64,000 nt of DNA, taken from contig NZ_JARHUG010000006.1 in the NCBI RefSeq assembly GCF_029223185.1, positions 178,001 to 242,000 on the forward strand. The letters are read 5' to 3'. The notes beneath the pieces are model-generated. The model had not been told where the DNA came from and did no database searches. It saw nothing but the letters and a program-made list of their open reading frames with translations. Within the stretch, counting starts at the first letter, position 1; each line of letters starts with the position of its first letter. The position numbers were made by a program, and so were the translations under genes. The DNA comes from Aliiglaciecola sp. CAU 1673. Its GTDB lineage: Bacteria; Pseudomonadota; Gammaproteobacteria; Enterobacterales; Alteromonadaceae. This document shows, piece by piece, positions 25,501-34,000 of the stretch.

Positions 25501-25652
25501 TGGTGAGTCTGGTGTTTGGCATTACCGCCTCTACTTGCCTGATATTGTTTGTGTTGCCTTGCTTGTACGTGATCCTCGAAGACTGGAATTTGGCAGCCAG
25601 ACATCATTTGCCAGAGGAAGAGCCTGCCATAACCCACGAGGCCAATAGTTAA
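22518..25652 (+). CDS. RND-family efflux permease
   Basis: 1044 residues, typical for AcrB-type pumps. An N-terminal membrane helix is followed by a large periplasmic loop, a second six-helix bundle beginning near residue 335 (WQGILLVFAVMWLFFAWRYS), and the mirrored C-terminal half. The TM4 proton-relay motif is intact with two Asp (AIGILMDDAIVIAES). Close relatives are proton-driven exporters of hydrophobic compounds; the substrate cannot be read from sequence. It is the third gene of the tetR-adaptor-pump operon and is followed by a hairpin terminator at 25682. Confidence 0.93.
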   Translation: MISYFAKHPTAANLLMLGIIVLGLTSLPALKRETFPEIEASKVQVTVPYPGASPEQAEQALCIPLEEAVDGLSDVEQVICEASEGLAKMQVEMLEGGDISRLLADVKTEVDAIDSFPDEAESPIIKELGRTEALITLAIAADLPDFELKAYAEAIKDKLQKLPDIAIVNMAGFSAHQLKVELNMALLRQYGLSVNDVVSRIERQNLQLPSGNIKMQGKTLQIRFDQQQVTAQSLTQLVVAGTPQGAQIKLGDIATVVEGFELSEAKVLFDGKQGALLKVQKTKEQDALDLVQQVYDFVEKERQLAPVGVEMALISDQAKIVEDRLKMLISNAWQGILLVFAVMWLFFAWRYSFWVSMGLPVSFLGAFYLMTLLGVSINMISMVAMLMAIGILMDDAIVIAESIASHIERGQSIDKAVVVGVKRVAAGVLSSFLTTAAVFTGLAFISGDIGQVMKVFPLVLLAVLVVSLVEAFLILPSHLLHSLHHKDNFQSAGFKVRFNQKFEQFRSQTLVTWVEKAVARRYLVVGGVLGLFFLSIALFSSGLLKFKAFPELEGDLLEMRLLMPQGTPLAYTESVVADAVSKLEVLNKEYQKDQPDNQSLVKHITVEYNTNLDANETGTHVATVRADLLTSEDRNTSLLTLQTRWREAVGEIPGALALSFKQPTFGPAGRAIEIRLHAKDLGLLEEASYRIQQTLWQYKGVNNLMDDLRPGKEEYRVKLLPGAISLGVDGATIANQLRTAFFGQRADEFQRGDENIELEVKLRTADKDSLWQLQNYPITLSDGTQIPLSAVAELTPARGYSRINRVNGERTLTIIGDVDNELANTSEIINQVRQGVIADLLAEYPELSVSYEGEVKEGGGTGASIGQKFMMGLIGVFIILSFQFRSYIEPLMVMLAIPLALIGALWGHLLLGYDFTIPSMMGFVSLAGIVVNDSILLVTYIKEHMRKGMDEHQSAVLAAKERFRAVFITSATTIAGMLPLLLETSMQAQILQPLVVSLVFGITASTCLILFVLPCLYVILEDWNLAARHHLPEEEPAITHEANS

Positions 25653-25681
25653 GCAGGAATCTGGCGAAAAACTATGCGCTT

Positions 25682-25723
25682 GGCTGATGTGGGGGGAAAA
25701 CTTTGATCCGCATCAGCCTTTTC
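25682..25723 (+). terminator. rho-independent terminator after the RND operon
   Basis: GGCTGATGTGG (25682-25692) pairs with CCGCATCAGCC (25708-25718) with one G-T wobble, followed by TTTTCTT. Confidence 0.8.
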
Positions 25724-25838
25724 TTACTACTAACACCCTATATTGAGCGCAATTTCGCTTGTGCGTAGACAAGCTATAACGCATTCGGGCTGGTAGACAG
25801 CCTGCCAACGATTTTTTATCAACCCTTGGAGCCAAAAA

Positions 25839-26291
25839 ATGAAGAAATCGATTCTCTTGTCGCTTGCCTTGCTGGGTTTGTCACAGCAAGCCCTGGCAAA
25901 TGACTGCACTTTGGAAGTGGGTGTAGCAGATTCAATGACGTTCACGCCTGCGGCGCTTGAAATCTCTGCGTCTCAATGTAAGACGGTGACAGTGAACCTG
26001 ACCCACAATGGCAAACTGCCCCGTAACGCCATGGGGCACAACTGGGCGCTGGCCAAAACCGAAGATGCCCAGGCTGTTGCCCAGGCCGGATGGTCTGCCG
26101 GGTTGGACAATCAGTATTTGCCACCTGATGACGCTCGCGTTATCGCGGCAACCGATATCATTGGCGGGGGAGAAAAAGCCTCTGTCACTTTTGATACCTC
26201 GGCGTTAACCGCTGGCGGTGATTACACCTTCTTCTGCTCCTTCGTTGGTCACTTTGCCATTATGAAGGGCAAATTTACTGTGACCGAGTAA
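25839..26291 (+). CDS. azurin (type 1 blue copper protein)
   Basis: 150 residues; signal peptide cleaved after ALA20, giving a 130-residue mature protein, close to the usual azurin length. All copper ligands are present: His67 (MGHNW), Cys133 (FFCSFVGH), His138 and axial Met142 (AIMKGK). Cys23 and Cys47 match the conserved disulfide. Azurin is a periplasmic one-electron carrier, classically linked to denitrification or oxidative stress. GGAG lies 8 nt before the ATG. It is monocistronic, with a strong hairpin terminator 24 nt after the stop. Confidence 0.95.
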   Translation: MKKSILLSLALLGLSQQALANDCTLEVGVADSMTFTPAALEISASQCKTVTVNLTHNGKLPRNAMGHNWALAKTEDAQAVAQAGWSAGLDNQYLPPDDARVIAATDIIGGGEKASVTFDTSALTAGGDYTFFCSFVGHFAIMKGKFTVTE

Positions 26292-26314
26292 GGTCATTCC
26301 GAGGGTTAATCTTC

Positions 26315-26340
26315 AGGGCGTACTCAGGTACGCCCTTTGT
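26315..26340 (+). terminator. rho-independent terminator after azurin
   Basis: AGGGCGTAC (26315-26323), loop TCAG, GTACGCCCT (26328-26336), followed by TTGTTTTT. The last codons of the opposing small ORF lie in this hairpin. Confidence 0.85.
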
Positions 26341-26548
26341 TTTTAAGCGGCCAGAAGTGTGACTTGTCTGCATTGGTTTTTTGCAGCTGCCGCCAACAAA
26401 AGCGCAACAACATAAAAAGACAGACCATTCCAACTGCAAGTAGCAGGTGCACATAGGGGCTTGTCCAATGGTTATGATCATGACCTGTATGCGCAACCAC
26501 AGGGCCACACAGCAGTGCCAAAAAGAGGCAAAGTAAATGATGGTGCAC
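26324..26548 (-). CDS. small His-rich membrane protein
   Basis: 74 residues. A signal-like N-terminus (MHHHLLCLFLALLCGPVVA) is followed by a His-rich motif (HTGHDHNHW), one membrane helix (LLLAVGMVCLFMLLRFCW) and a basic tail. The His-rich exposed segment suggests metal binding, and the position tail-to-tail with the azurin copper protein fits a copper-related role, but I recognise no named family. The gene ends inside the azurin terminator hairpin. The ORF is short and could be fortuitous, though signal peptide plus TM organisation argues against that. Confidence 0.5.
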   Translation of the reverse strand: MHHHLLCLFLALLCGPVVAHTGHDHNHWTSPYVHLLLAVGMVCLFMLLRFCWRQLQKTNADKSHFWPLKNKGRT

Positions 26549-26633
26549 TGTTATCTCCCTTAAAACCGGCTGGTAATTTTGAGGTTTTTAATACACTTTT
26601 AGATTCAATAACATAGTACAAAAGGCGAGCGGA

Positions 26634-27710
26634 ATGTGGCGGATATTTGATGTAATGCTGGCGGTGGGTGCCGATGCGCCGACCCAACAGTCAGAAGTGG
26701 CTGCCGTTGAAGGTTTGTGGCATGAAGCGCAGCAGTTGATGCTGTCCATGCTACAAAACCTGCCGCTGATCTCTTTGGGGCTGGTGCTTTTTGTTGTGAT
26801 GTTCTGGCTGTCTGGCCCCTTGTCTCGTGTGTTGGTGAAGCCTCTGGGTATTGTAGGTAGCAGCGCCTTAGTCACTTTGGTGGTGAGGCGAACCATCAGT
26901 TTGTTGCTGATCTTATTGGGGCTCTATCTCTTTTTGCGTCTTGCTGGATTAACCCAGTTCGCACTGGCGATTTTAAGCGGAACCGGTGTGCTGGGTTTGA
27001 TCCTTGGCTTTGCCTTTCGTGATATTGCCGAGAACTTTATGGCCAGTTTGCTGTTAAGTGTGCAACGGCCTTTTAATATCGGCGATGTGATTGAAGTGCA
27101 GGGGCATACCGGCGTGGTGCATCAGGTGACCGCCAGGGCCACCACCCTGGTGGATTACGACGGCAATCATATCCAAATCCCCAATGCTGCCGTGTATAAA
27201 AACATCATTAAAAACTTTACTGCAAATCCCAATATTCGCGGCCATTTCACCATTGGTATTGGTTATGAATCGGGTATTCGCCAGGCGCAGGCTCTGGCCA
27301 TGGATATATTAATCAAGCATGAAGCGGTATTAGCCGAACCACCACCGCAGGTGCTGATCAACAGTCTTGGCTCGGCCACCGTAAACTTAAAAAATTACTA
27401 TTGGATAAACGGCCAGGAGCATAGCCTGTTAAAAGTTTCCTCGGTGCTGATGCGACTCATCATGCGTGAGTTTGAGCAGCATGGGATCAGCTTGCCGGAT
27501 GAAGCCAGGGAGCGGATATTCCCGCAGGGTATTGCTCTGTTGCAGGCAGGCAAGGAAGAAGACGGAGCGCCCAAGACAGGGTTAACGAAAGAGGCGGAGA
27601 TTCAGGCAGATCAGCAGCTTGCCGAAGAGGATATCAGCAGCGAAACCGAAGAAATCAAAGAGCAGGGCCAACAAGCGCGCGACCCCGAAGGCGGCCAGAA
27701 TATTCTTTAG
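26634..27710 (+). CDS. MscS-family small-conductance mechanosensitive channel
   Basis: 358 residues. Three membrane segments (about 42-62, 85-105 and the pore helix), then the MscS core: GTGVLGLILGFAFRDIAENF is the Gly/Ala-rich pore helix, followed by the beta domain QRPFNIGDVIEVQGHTGVV and IQIPNAAVYKNIIKN. The cytoplasmic cage is followed by a ~60-residue polar, Glu/Gln-rich tail (TEEIKEQGQQARDPEGG). That tail is duplicated as a free fragment just downstream (27771-27958). The channel opens under membrane tension to release solutes during osmotic downshock. Confidence 0.93.
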   Translation: MWRIFDVMLAVGADAPTQQSEVAAVEGLWHEAQQLMLSMLQNLPLISLGLVLFVVMFWLSGPLSRVLVKPLGIVGSSALVTLVVRRTISLLLILLGLYLFLRLAGLTQFALAILSGTGVLGLILGFAFRDIAENFMASLLLSVQRPFNIGDVIEVQGHTGVVHQVTARATTLVDYDGNHIQIPNAAVYKNIIKNFTANPNIRGHFTIGIGYESGIRQAQALAMDILIKHEAVLAEPPPQVLINSLGSATVNLKNYYWINGQEHSLLKVSSVLMRLIMREFEQHGISLPDEARERIFPQGIALLQAGKEEDGAPKTGLTKEAEIQADQQLAEEDISSETEEIKEQGQQARDPEGGQNIL

Positions 27711-27715
27711 CTAGT

Positions 27716-27764
27716 GGGGTCAGGTCTTGAATTGTGCAGCTTGCAAATTTCAAGACCTGACCCC
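27716..27764. repeat. REP-like palindromic element, copy 1
   Basis: GGGGTCAGGTCTTGAA (27716-27731) and TTCAAGACCTGACCCC (27749-27764) form a perfect 16-bp stem around a 17-nt loop. Elements beginning GGGGTCAGGTCTTG are widespread in proteobacterial genomes and are often associated with REP-type (Y1) transposases (from general knowledge). It follows the MscS stop and may also act as its terminator. Confidence 0.8.
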
Positions 27765-27770
27765 AATTGG

Positions 27771-27958
27771 CGCAGGGTATTGCTCTGTTGCAGGCAGGCA
27801 AAGAAGAAGGCGCAGCACCCAAGACAGGGTTAACGAAAGAGACGGAGATTCAGGCAGATCAGCAGCATGCCGAAGAGGATATCAGCAGCGAAACCGAGGA
27901 AATCAAAGAGCAGGGCCAACTAGCCCGCGACCCCGAAGCCGGCCAGAATATTCTTTAG
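27771..27958 (+). pseudogene. duplicated MscS C-terminal tail fragment
   Basis: An in-frame copy of the last ~62 codons of the channel at 26634, ending in the same ...GQNIL-stop. It has no channel domain and no convincing ribosome site. An ATG at 27767 arises by chance at the repeat junction. It is best treated as a gene fragment left by the tandem duplication, although its reading frame has stayed open. Confidence 0.75.
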
Positions 27959-27975
27959 CTAGTGGGGTCACTAGT

Positions 27976-28024
27976 GGGGTCAGGTCTTGAATTGTGCAGC
28001 TTGCAAATTTCAAGACCTGACCCT
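27976..28024. repeat. REP-like palindromic element, copy 2
   Basis: Same 49-nt element as at 27716, ending CCCT instead of CCCC. It lies 8 nt from the 3' end of the XRE regulator gene, so it separates two convergent units. Confidence 0.8.
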
Positions 28025-28032
28025 AATTGGTT

Positions 28033-28488
28033 TTAAGCAGAGGGATCGCACCAAAGGCCGTACTTATCTCCCTGCCATGTAAGCAGGTGAAAGAGGTAGG
28101 CACTGCCTAGCATAATAAGGCCGCCTGCCAAGGCGGGCTCACTAAACCATCCCAGGCAGCAGAACAGAAAACCGAAGAAGTGGCAGAGCCACAACACTCT
28201 AATTGCCGTCTGTCGTTTGGGACGAAGTTGCAGAAAGTTCACGGCAAACCATAGCTTGACCAGCGGTGAGAGGGTTTTCCAATTGTCCGATGTTTTATCA
28301 ATCATAAAGCTCTCCTGATGTAAGGTTTGAAGATCAACTTCAAGGGCCGCGGCGAGACATTTCTGCGATTCCACACTGGCGTTGTGTCCGCTTTCGATAC
28401 GCTGGATGGTGCGTACATTTAGTCCGGACATCTGGGCAAGTTGCTCTTGTGAAAGCCCTCGGCTTAAACGAAGTTGCCTTAAAATCAT
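28033..28488 (-). CDS. XRE-family regulator with two-TM membrane domain
   Basis: 151 residues. The N-terminal XRE helix-turn-helix (~3-55: RQLRLSRGLSQEQLAQMSGL, VRTIQRIESG) is followed by a short linker and a C-terminal region with two membrane helices (AIRVLWLCHFFGFLFCCLGW; ALAGGLIMLGSAYLFHLLTW). This 2TM-HTH type is a known class of small membrane-anchored regulators of unclear signal. A likely autoregulatory palindrome lies at 28511-28534, just upstream of its start. Confidence 0.85.
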   Translation of the reverse strand: MILRQLRLSRGLSQEQLAQMSGLNVRTIQRIESGHNASVESQKCLAAALEVDLQTLHQESFMIDKTSDNWKTLSPLVKLWFAVNFLQLRPKRQTAIRVLWLCHFFGFLFCCLGWFSEPALAGGLIMLGSAYLFHLLTWQGDKYGLWCDPSA

Positions 28489-28510
28489 GTAGTTATCTCA
28501 TTGCACTTAC

Positions 28511-28534
28511 GTAGGAGAGTAGGGGAAATCCTAC
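28511..28534. promoter_or_regulatory. inverted repeat upstream of the XRE regulator
   Basis: GTAGGA (28511-28516) and TCCTAC (28529-28534), with an inner GTAGG at 28519. The centre is ~34 nt from the ATG at 28488, a usual place for an autoregulatory operator. The inner TAGGGGAAATCCTA resembles, but does not match, the protease-island palindrome. Confidence 0.45.
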
Positions 28535-28742
28535 CCTGTCGGTGACGAAATTACCCCGACATTTGCCCGACAATGATGAAAGGTAAGACATACATGCCTG
28601 CGAAAAGCTTGTAGTCTCTGTCTTTCTGTTTTCACCTGCTAATCAAGGCATTGTTGCTGTCAGTAACAATGCCTAACATCAACACAGTTTATTACCGGCA
28701 CTGCATACTTTATGATCAGGGGCTCTCGAGTTGGGGTGACCT

Positions 28743-29834
28743 ATGATGTCTATTGATTTTGCCTATTCCTTATTGTTACTCATTGCGCTGGCAGTGATGG
28801 TGGCCCAGGCGTTTTTTCGTCCCCTTAGGATTGAGCATATCCTGGTTGCCGTTCTTTGCGGCTCGCTGTCGATGGTTGCATTGCAAAACCTCACCGCCGA
28901 TAGCATTGGCCCCTATCAATACCTCTTTGCATTAGGGACCTGTGCAACTTGCAACTGTGTATGGCTGGTATCCCGTGCTCTGTTCCAAGGCAGCAAAAGT
29001 ATCACCGCAGGTCACTATCTGTTTGCCGGTAGCATCGCCATCCTGGTGATCATTAGCCGTAGCCTGGATCTCTTTGTTTCCGTTGAGTGGCTGTCCCCTG
29101 GCGCCGTTGACTGGTTGAAGCGTTCAGTCGGTGAAGTGACGCAGCTATTGTCATCAACAGTGTTAGCCCTGGCCTTTTGGGAGGCCATACGCGGCTACTC
29201 TTCAAGCTCAAAGGCAAGCCGCTATCAACGCACCCTATTTGCCGCGACCTTTTTTGCAGGGGTTTTCAGTTGTACGGTGGTAGCCGACGGGATCTTGTCT
29301 GGCGCAGACAGTCTCGCAGCCCGCCCCTGGCTGGTTGTGCTATCCGCTTTGGCGATTATTATCAGCACCTTTGTGGTGGTTATTTGGCAACACCTCGAAC
29401 GTAAAGCGCAGATGGACGCCCAAAATGAAATGCCAGAAGCGAGTGATTGTTCACAAGACAGCGCATTGCTGACACGCATCGAAGAGCTAATGCAGCGCGA
29501 AAAAATGTATCTGCAACAAGAGCTTAAGATAATTGATTTGGCCAATGCCCTTGGGGTGTCGGAATATAAAATCAGTCGCGCTATCCGCAATCTGACCCCA
29601 TCGCCAAACTTCAATCACTATGTAAACAGCTATCGTATAACCCATGCCAAACAGCTGTTAACCGAGAAAGATAGCCACCGGTGGACGGTTCTGGTTGTCA
29701 GCCTCGAGTCGGGTTTTGCCTCGCAAGCGCCCTTTAATCGCGCCTTTAAAGCTTTCGAAGGCTGTACCCCAAACCAATACAGGCTCAAACACCAAACTGA
29801 GGGGGCCCGTCAGGCTCTCTCAAGCGCCTCATAA
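28743..29834 (+). CDS. AraC-family regulator with N-terminal multi-TM domain
   Basis: 363 residues; ATG ATG at 28743/28746. The first ~220 residues are hydrophobic, with about seven membrane segments (YSLLLLIALAVMVAQAFF; LFAGSIAILVIISRSLDLFV; WLVVLSALAIIISTFVVVIW). The C-terminal ~110 residues form an AraC-type DNA-binding domain with two helix-turn-helices (IIDLANALGVSEYKISRAIR; ESGFASQAPFNRAFKAFEG). This class senses at the membrane and regulates nearby genes. The convergent DUF2306 protein gene and divergent XRE gene are candidates. Confidence 0.9.
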   Translation: MMSIDFAYSLLLLIALAVMVAQAFFRPLRIEHILVAVLCGSLSMVALQNLTADSIGPYQYLFALGTCATCNCVWLVSRALFQGSKSITAGHYLFAGSIAILVIISRSLDLFVSVEWLSPGAVDWLKRSVGEVTQLLSSTVLALAFWEAIRGYSSSSKASRYQRTLFAATFFAGVFSCTVVADGILSGADSLAARPWLVVLSALAIIISTFVVVIWQHLERKAQMDAQNEMPEASDCSQDSALLTRIEELMQREKMYLQQELKIIDLANALGVSEYKISRAIRNLTPSPNFNHYVNSYRITHAKQLLTEKDSHRWTVLVVSLESGFASQAPFNRAFKAFEGCTPNQYRLKHQTEGARQALSSAS

Positions 29835-29867
29835 ACGAATACGGTATGGTTGCCGTATTCGTGATTT
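29835..29867. terminator. hairpin terminator between AraC-type and DUF2306 genes
   Basis: ACGAATACGG (29835-29844) and CCGTATTCGT (29853-29862), followed by GATTTTTC. It serves the convergent pair. Confidence 0.8.
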
Positions 29868-29871
29868 TTCA

Positions 29872-30717
29872 TTAGAAAGCAGCCAGGATCCTAGGTCCCC
29901 ACATCATCATAGTGGCGGATACCACGCCGATAAAGGTGATAAGCGCTGCAAAGGTCACCCCCATGGCCGCCATTAATGTGACCTTGGGTTTGGCCTGCTT
30001 CTCTGCCCAGAATACCAATTCAGCAATGGCCATAGGCAGCAAGTAGGACGCAAAAGCGAGCACCATATCGGCAGGTCCGTCAATGGTCGAGTTGTTGCCC
30101 AAGGGCCCCTGATTGATCATAAACCAGCCCATCAGGTACAAGCGAAAGGTCCATACGCCGTTGATAAGGATAAAGGCGTGAACCGCAAAGCGGCGATGCT
30201 GTGCAAACTGCTTCTTACGGGCGAATTGCCACGCATAATAGACGGCAATAGGGATCAGAATACCGTTTAGCGTCACCCCTAAAGCGCCCAAGTCGCTGAG
30301 CCGGCTGCCAATGCCCCAGGTCATATACAGACCGCTAATCGCCCCCAAAAAGCCGACAGTGAGAAATACGCGGCCGTTAAGGCGATGAAATGCCGGGTAA
30401 CGCTTTCGAATAGAAGGCACCAGCTGGAAGGTCGCACTCATGCATATCAGCATTACCGGAATGACATGCAACAGCAGTATCGTGTTATCAATGGTTTGCC
30501 CATTCACGTAGCCTCTGATCATATGGCTGAATTGAGACTCATCAAGTTGGCCGGTGACCAGGGGCAAAGTAAATTGCGCCAGGATATAAAAGGCGAACAT
30601 CCACTGCCCGATAAAAACGGCGCCAATCCAGGCTTTGATGGCAAGGCCCAACCATTGCTTGAGGGAGGGATGATAGGTATCTGCAAGATTAAGAGTTGAT
30701 ATGGTCGATTTGTTCAT
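29872..30717 (-). CDS. DUF2306-family membrane protein
   Basis: 281 residues with about eight hydrophobic segments. The pattern of this family is clear: conserved His in transmembrane segments (LLHVIPVMLICM, FHRLNGRVFLTVG, HRRFAVHAFILINGVWTFRL). The conserved His and Arg suggest haem or quinone contacts, but the function is unestablished. A second, shorter family member is at 49907-50542. It is convergent with the membrane AraC regulator. Confidence 0.85.
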   Translation of the reverse strand: MNKSTISTLNLADTYHPSLKQWLGLAIKAWIGAVFIGQWMFAFYILAQFTLPLVTGQLDESQFSHMIRGYVNGQTIDNTILLLHVIPVMLICMSATFQLVPSIRKRYPAFHRLNGRVFLTVGFLGAISGLYMTWGIGSRLSDLGALGVTLNGILIPIAVYYAWQFARKKQFAQHRRFAVHAFILINGVWTFRLYLMGWFMINQGPLGNNSTIDGPADMVLAFASYLLPMAIAELVFWAEKQAKPKVTLMAAMGVTFAALITFIGVVSATMMMWGPRILAAF

Positions 30718-31055
30718 GATACGGCTCTAGTCCAGGTTTAATCGGGCCTAGAATGCCATTGCCACAGGAATGAACTAGTCGAATTAAGAATTCGATCATC
30801 ACTTTTACCTGGAAATTTAAGGTTAGTGTGAAGGGCCCTTGCCTTGAAGAACTTAGTCTGTGGTTTTCGACAAGAGAGCTGGGATTTTAGTCTATGGAGT
30901 TGTCGCTAATGAAAGCGCTCTTGCAAACGAACAAGGAGCAATTGACGGCAGTAGTCTGCTTGTCGAAAACAATGAGGTCTGTATCAGCGGGAAAGCGTCG
31001 ACCCTATGTAGAGCGGATCAGGAAAAATAGAAAGGGCGCACAAGGCGCCCTGAAA
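30718..31055. other. intergenic region with long inverted repeat and terminator
   Basis: 338 bp without a gene. It holds an inverted repeat GTTTTCGACAAG (30863-30874) / CTTGTCGAAAAC (30959-30970), whose similarity extends weakly outward, and the RND-operon terminator at 31033-31051. The repeat could be a mobile-element remnant or structured RNA. Confidence 0.55.
31033..31051 (-). terminator. terminator of the dual-permease RND operon
   Basis: AGGGCGC (31033-31039) and GCGCCCT (31045-31051); on the minus strand a TTTCTATTTTT tract follows. Confidence 0.75.
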
Positions 31056-34000
31056 TTAAGTGGCTTTGATTAACCTGCCGACCAGGCGTTTACTGTCTTG
31101 TACCATATGCGCTGTGTTTCTGCGCAGTTTCAGTAGCAGCAGGTAGGTCAGCGGCAACAGGAACAGACTGGTTACGGTGGAGAACATCAGTCCGCCGATA
31201 ATGGCAATAGCCATGGGGGAGTAGGGCGGGCCGTCACCCCCGATTTGGGTATTGCCCAAAGCCAGGGGCACCAGGCCCAATACGGTGGTCGCTACCGTCA
31301 TCAAAATCGGCCTCACCCGACTCATACAGCCTTCCAATATGGCATCAATCACGTGATGGCCTTCGTTAATCAGCTGATTGATCCTGTCTACCAACACAAT
31401 GCCGTTGTTGACCACTATTCCCATCAGAATGAGCATACCAATCATGCCCATAATCGACATATTGGTGCCTGTCAGCATAAAGGCCCAGAACACCCCGGTG
31501 AAAGAGAAAAGCAGCGAGGTGATTACGGCTGTAGGCAACAGCAGAGATTCAAACAGGGCCGCCATCACCACATAGATCATACAAACGGCAAGCAGCATAT
31601 TGGTCTGCATCACGGCTTCATTCTGGTTTTGACGTTGGAAACTGCCGTCTAAAGTCCACTTGTAACCGGCTGGTAGCTCGATATTGGACATAATGGACTC
31701 GATACGTTCTCTGGCCTGATCAAGGCTGGTGCCTTCCTTGAGATTGGCACCAATACCCAAAGCGGTCTGGCGGTAGTGACGTTGTATTTCAGAGAGTCTT
31801 GGCGCCACGCTGATATCGGCGACCATATCCAGGGTCACATTTTGAGTGTCATCGCGCTTGATGGTCAACCGCTTCAGTTCTTCCAGCGAATGTTGCAGCG
31901 ATTCATCGAACATCAGACGAATATCCACCTCGCCGGTATCACCATGGCGGAAGGTACGCAGGTTGCTGCCGCGCAACGCAGTGGCGATCACATTGGCCAC
32001 ATCCTCGGCGGATAAGCCAAATCGAAATGCCTTTTGCCTGTCGATGCGCACTTGTAATTCTTCTTTTTGGCTGTTGATATCGGCGCGCACATCGGTAAGC
32101 CCTTCCACCTGTTCAAGCACCGGTACTATCTGATCGGCGATGCGCATTAACGCCTCAGAAGATTGACCTAGTAGAGTCAAACGCACGCCTCCGTTACTCT
32201 GGTTCCACTGAAAGCTCGGCTCTGAGCGCACCAGGCTGGGGAAGTCCTTCTTAATCATCTCCTTGACCACATTCTGGTGCACCGGTACATCATCATTCAG
32301 AGTAATGCCGGATACCGCAAAGCCGGCATTGAAAAAGCTATACACCTGCTTGATATGGAACTTTTCCTGATTGGCGTAGAGGTATTCTTCCATCCGGTTG
32401 ACCTCTTTCTCCACCTCATCCATGGTGAAGTTACCCTGGATGTTGTAGTTCAGCCACAGCTGGTTATTGGGGTTTTCATTATCCTCATCGCCGCTTACTA
32501 CGCCCATTGGGATGGCGGTAGACAGTAAAATGGCCACCGCAATCAATACCGTTTTGCCCTGATGGGCCAAGGTCCATTGCAACACATTGTGATACCAGGT
32601 TTTCCAACGGCTGGGCTTATCATCCTTGGGCTTAGTGGTTTGCTTGAGCTTGGTGGTTAACAAGGGGATCAGGGTTTGGGCCAGCAATAATGAGGCAAAC
32701 AGGGAGATACAGATGGCGATAGCCACATGTTCCAAAAATACGGTGACGTTAACTTTGGCGCCGACAATATTGGGCAAAAACACAATGGCAGTGGTCGCGG
32801 TACCGGCAATCATCGCCAGGCTCACTTTACTGACCCCGGACCTGGTCGCACGAAGGGGATCTTTGTCATGCTCTTTTTCCTGGAAGATGCTTTCGGTGAC
32901 CACCACCGCGTTATCCACCAGCATCCCTACGGCCAGCATCAACCCCATCAATGACAGAATATTCAGGCTATAGCCCATAAAGTACATGCAACCCAGGGCA
33001 ATACAGATGGAGAAGGGCACAGAAAGCACCACAATCAGGGTACTGGCCACCTGACGCAGGAACAAATACAACACAATCACTGACAACAATGCGCCCACCA
33101 GACCGGCGTTCAGCAAGTCGCCGAGGGAGTCGGTGACGCTTTTCGCTTCATCCTGCATGATAAACAGGTTTATGCCATTGAACGCCGGACTGTCATTGGC
33201 CTCGTCCACTACCTTAAGCACAGCCTTGGACACTTCGACCAAGTTACTGCCGGACTCGCGGAAAATATTCAGGCCCACCGCATAGGTGCGATCCAAATGA
33301 CGACCTTCGGTGCGACGTGGCGTTTCATAGCCGATATCGGCAATATCCTTAAGACGAATGCCTTGTTGCACAATGAGGTCTTCAATCTCTTCCTTACTGC
33401 GAAATTCGCCTTGCGGATTGACCATAATCTTCTGATTCAGCTCGACAAAATGCCCTGCGCTCATTGAGAAGTTGGCATCACGCAGTACTGTTGTCAGTTG
33501 ATTCACATCGATATGCAAAGCGGCAATGCGCTCAGAGTCCAAACGAATGGCAATTTGCTTTTTCAGCACGCCATAAAGCTCGACCTTAGATACTCCTGGC
33601 ACCCTTTCGATAGGCATTTTCAGGTTGCGATCAAGCAGATCATAGGCATTAGACAGATCGCGCTCACTGGATACCCGAAGCTGAAAGATGGGCATATCAC
33701 TGGTGTTGAACTGGTAAACCAGGATGCGCTCCACATCAGTGGGCAGCAGATGACGAATGGCATCCACCTTTTCCCGGGCTTCAATGCTTTTAGCACTGAT
33801 ATTTTCATCCCAGGAAAATTCGATATGGATTTCGGCGCCATCTTCGTTAGAGGTAGAAGATAAACGCTTGATGCCCGACATGGTCGCCAGGGCTTCTTCC
33901 ACCGGCTTGGTAACCATTTTTTCCACTTCGGCCGGCGTCGCGTCCTGATAGGGGATCACCACCATCATCTCGGGGATATCGATGCCGGGGAATTTCTCAA

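Larger units (their letters stand above)
27523..28024. repeat. tandem duplication (248-bp unit) of MscS 3' end plus palindromic element
   Basis: Unit 1 starts near 27523 and unit 2 near 27771. The sequence (coding tail, TAG stop and following ~50-nt palindrome) recurs at a constant 248-nt offset up to the second stop, with scattered substitutions (e.g. CAACAAGCGC versus CAACTAGCCC). Unit 2 also gains a 12-nt partial repeat, CTAGTGGGGTCA, at 27959-27970. The divergence shows that the duplication is not recent. Confidence 0.9.

Noticed and set aside
27767..27958. Independent 63-residue gene
   Set aside because: It is a copy of the MscS tail created by tandem duplication, without a ribosome site.
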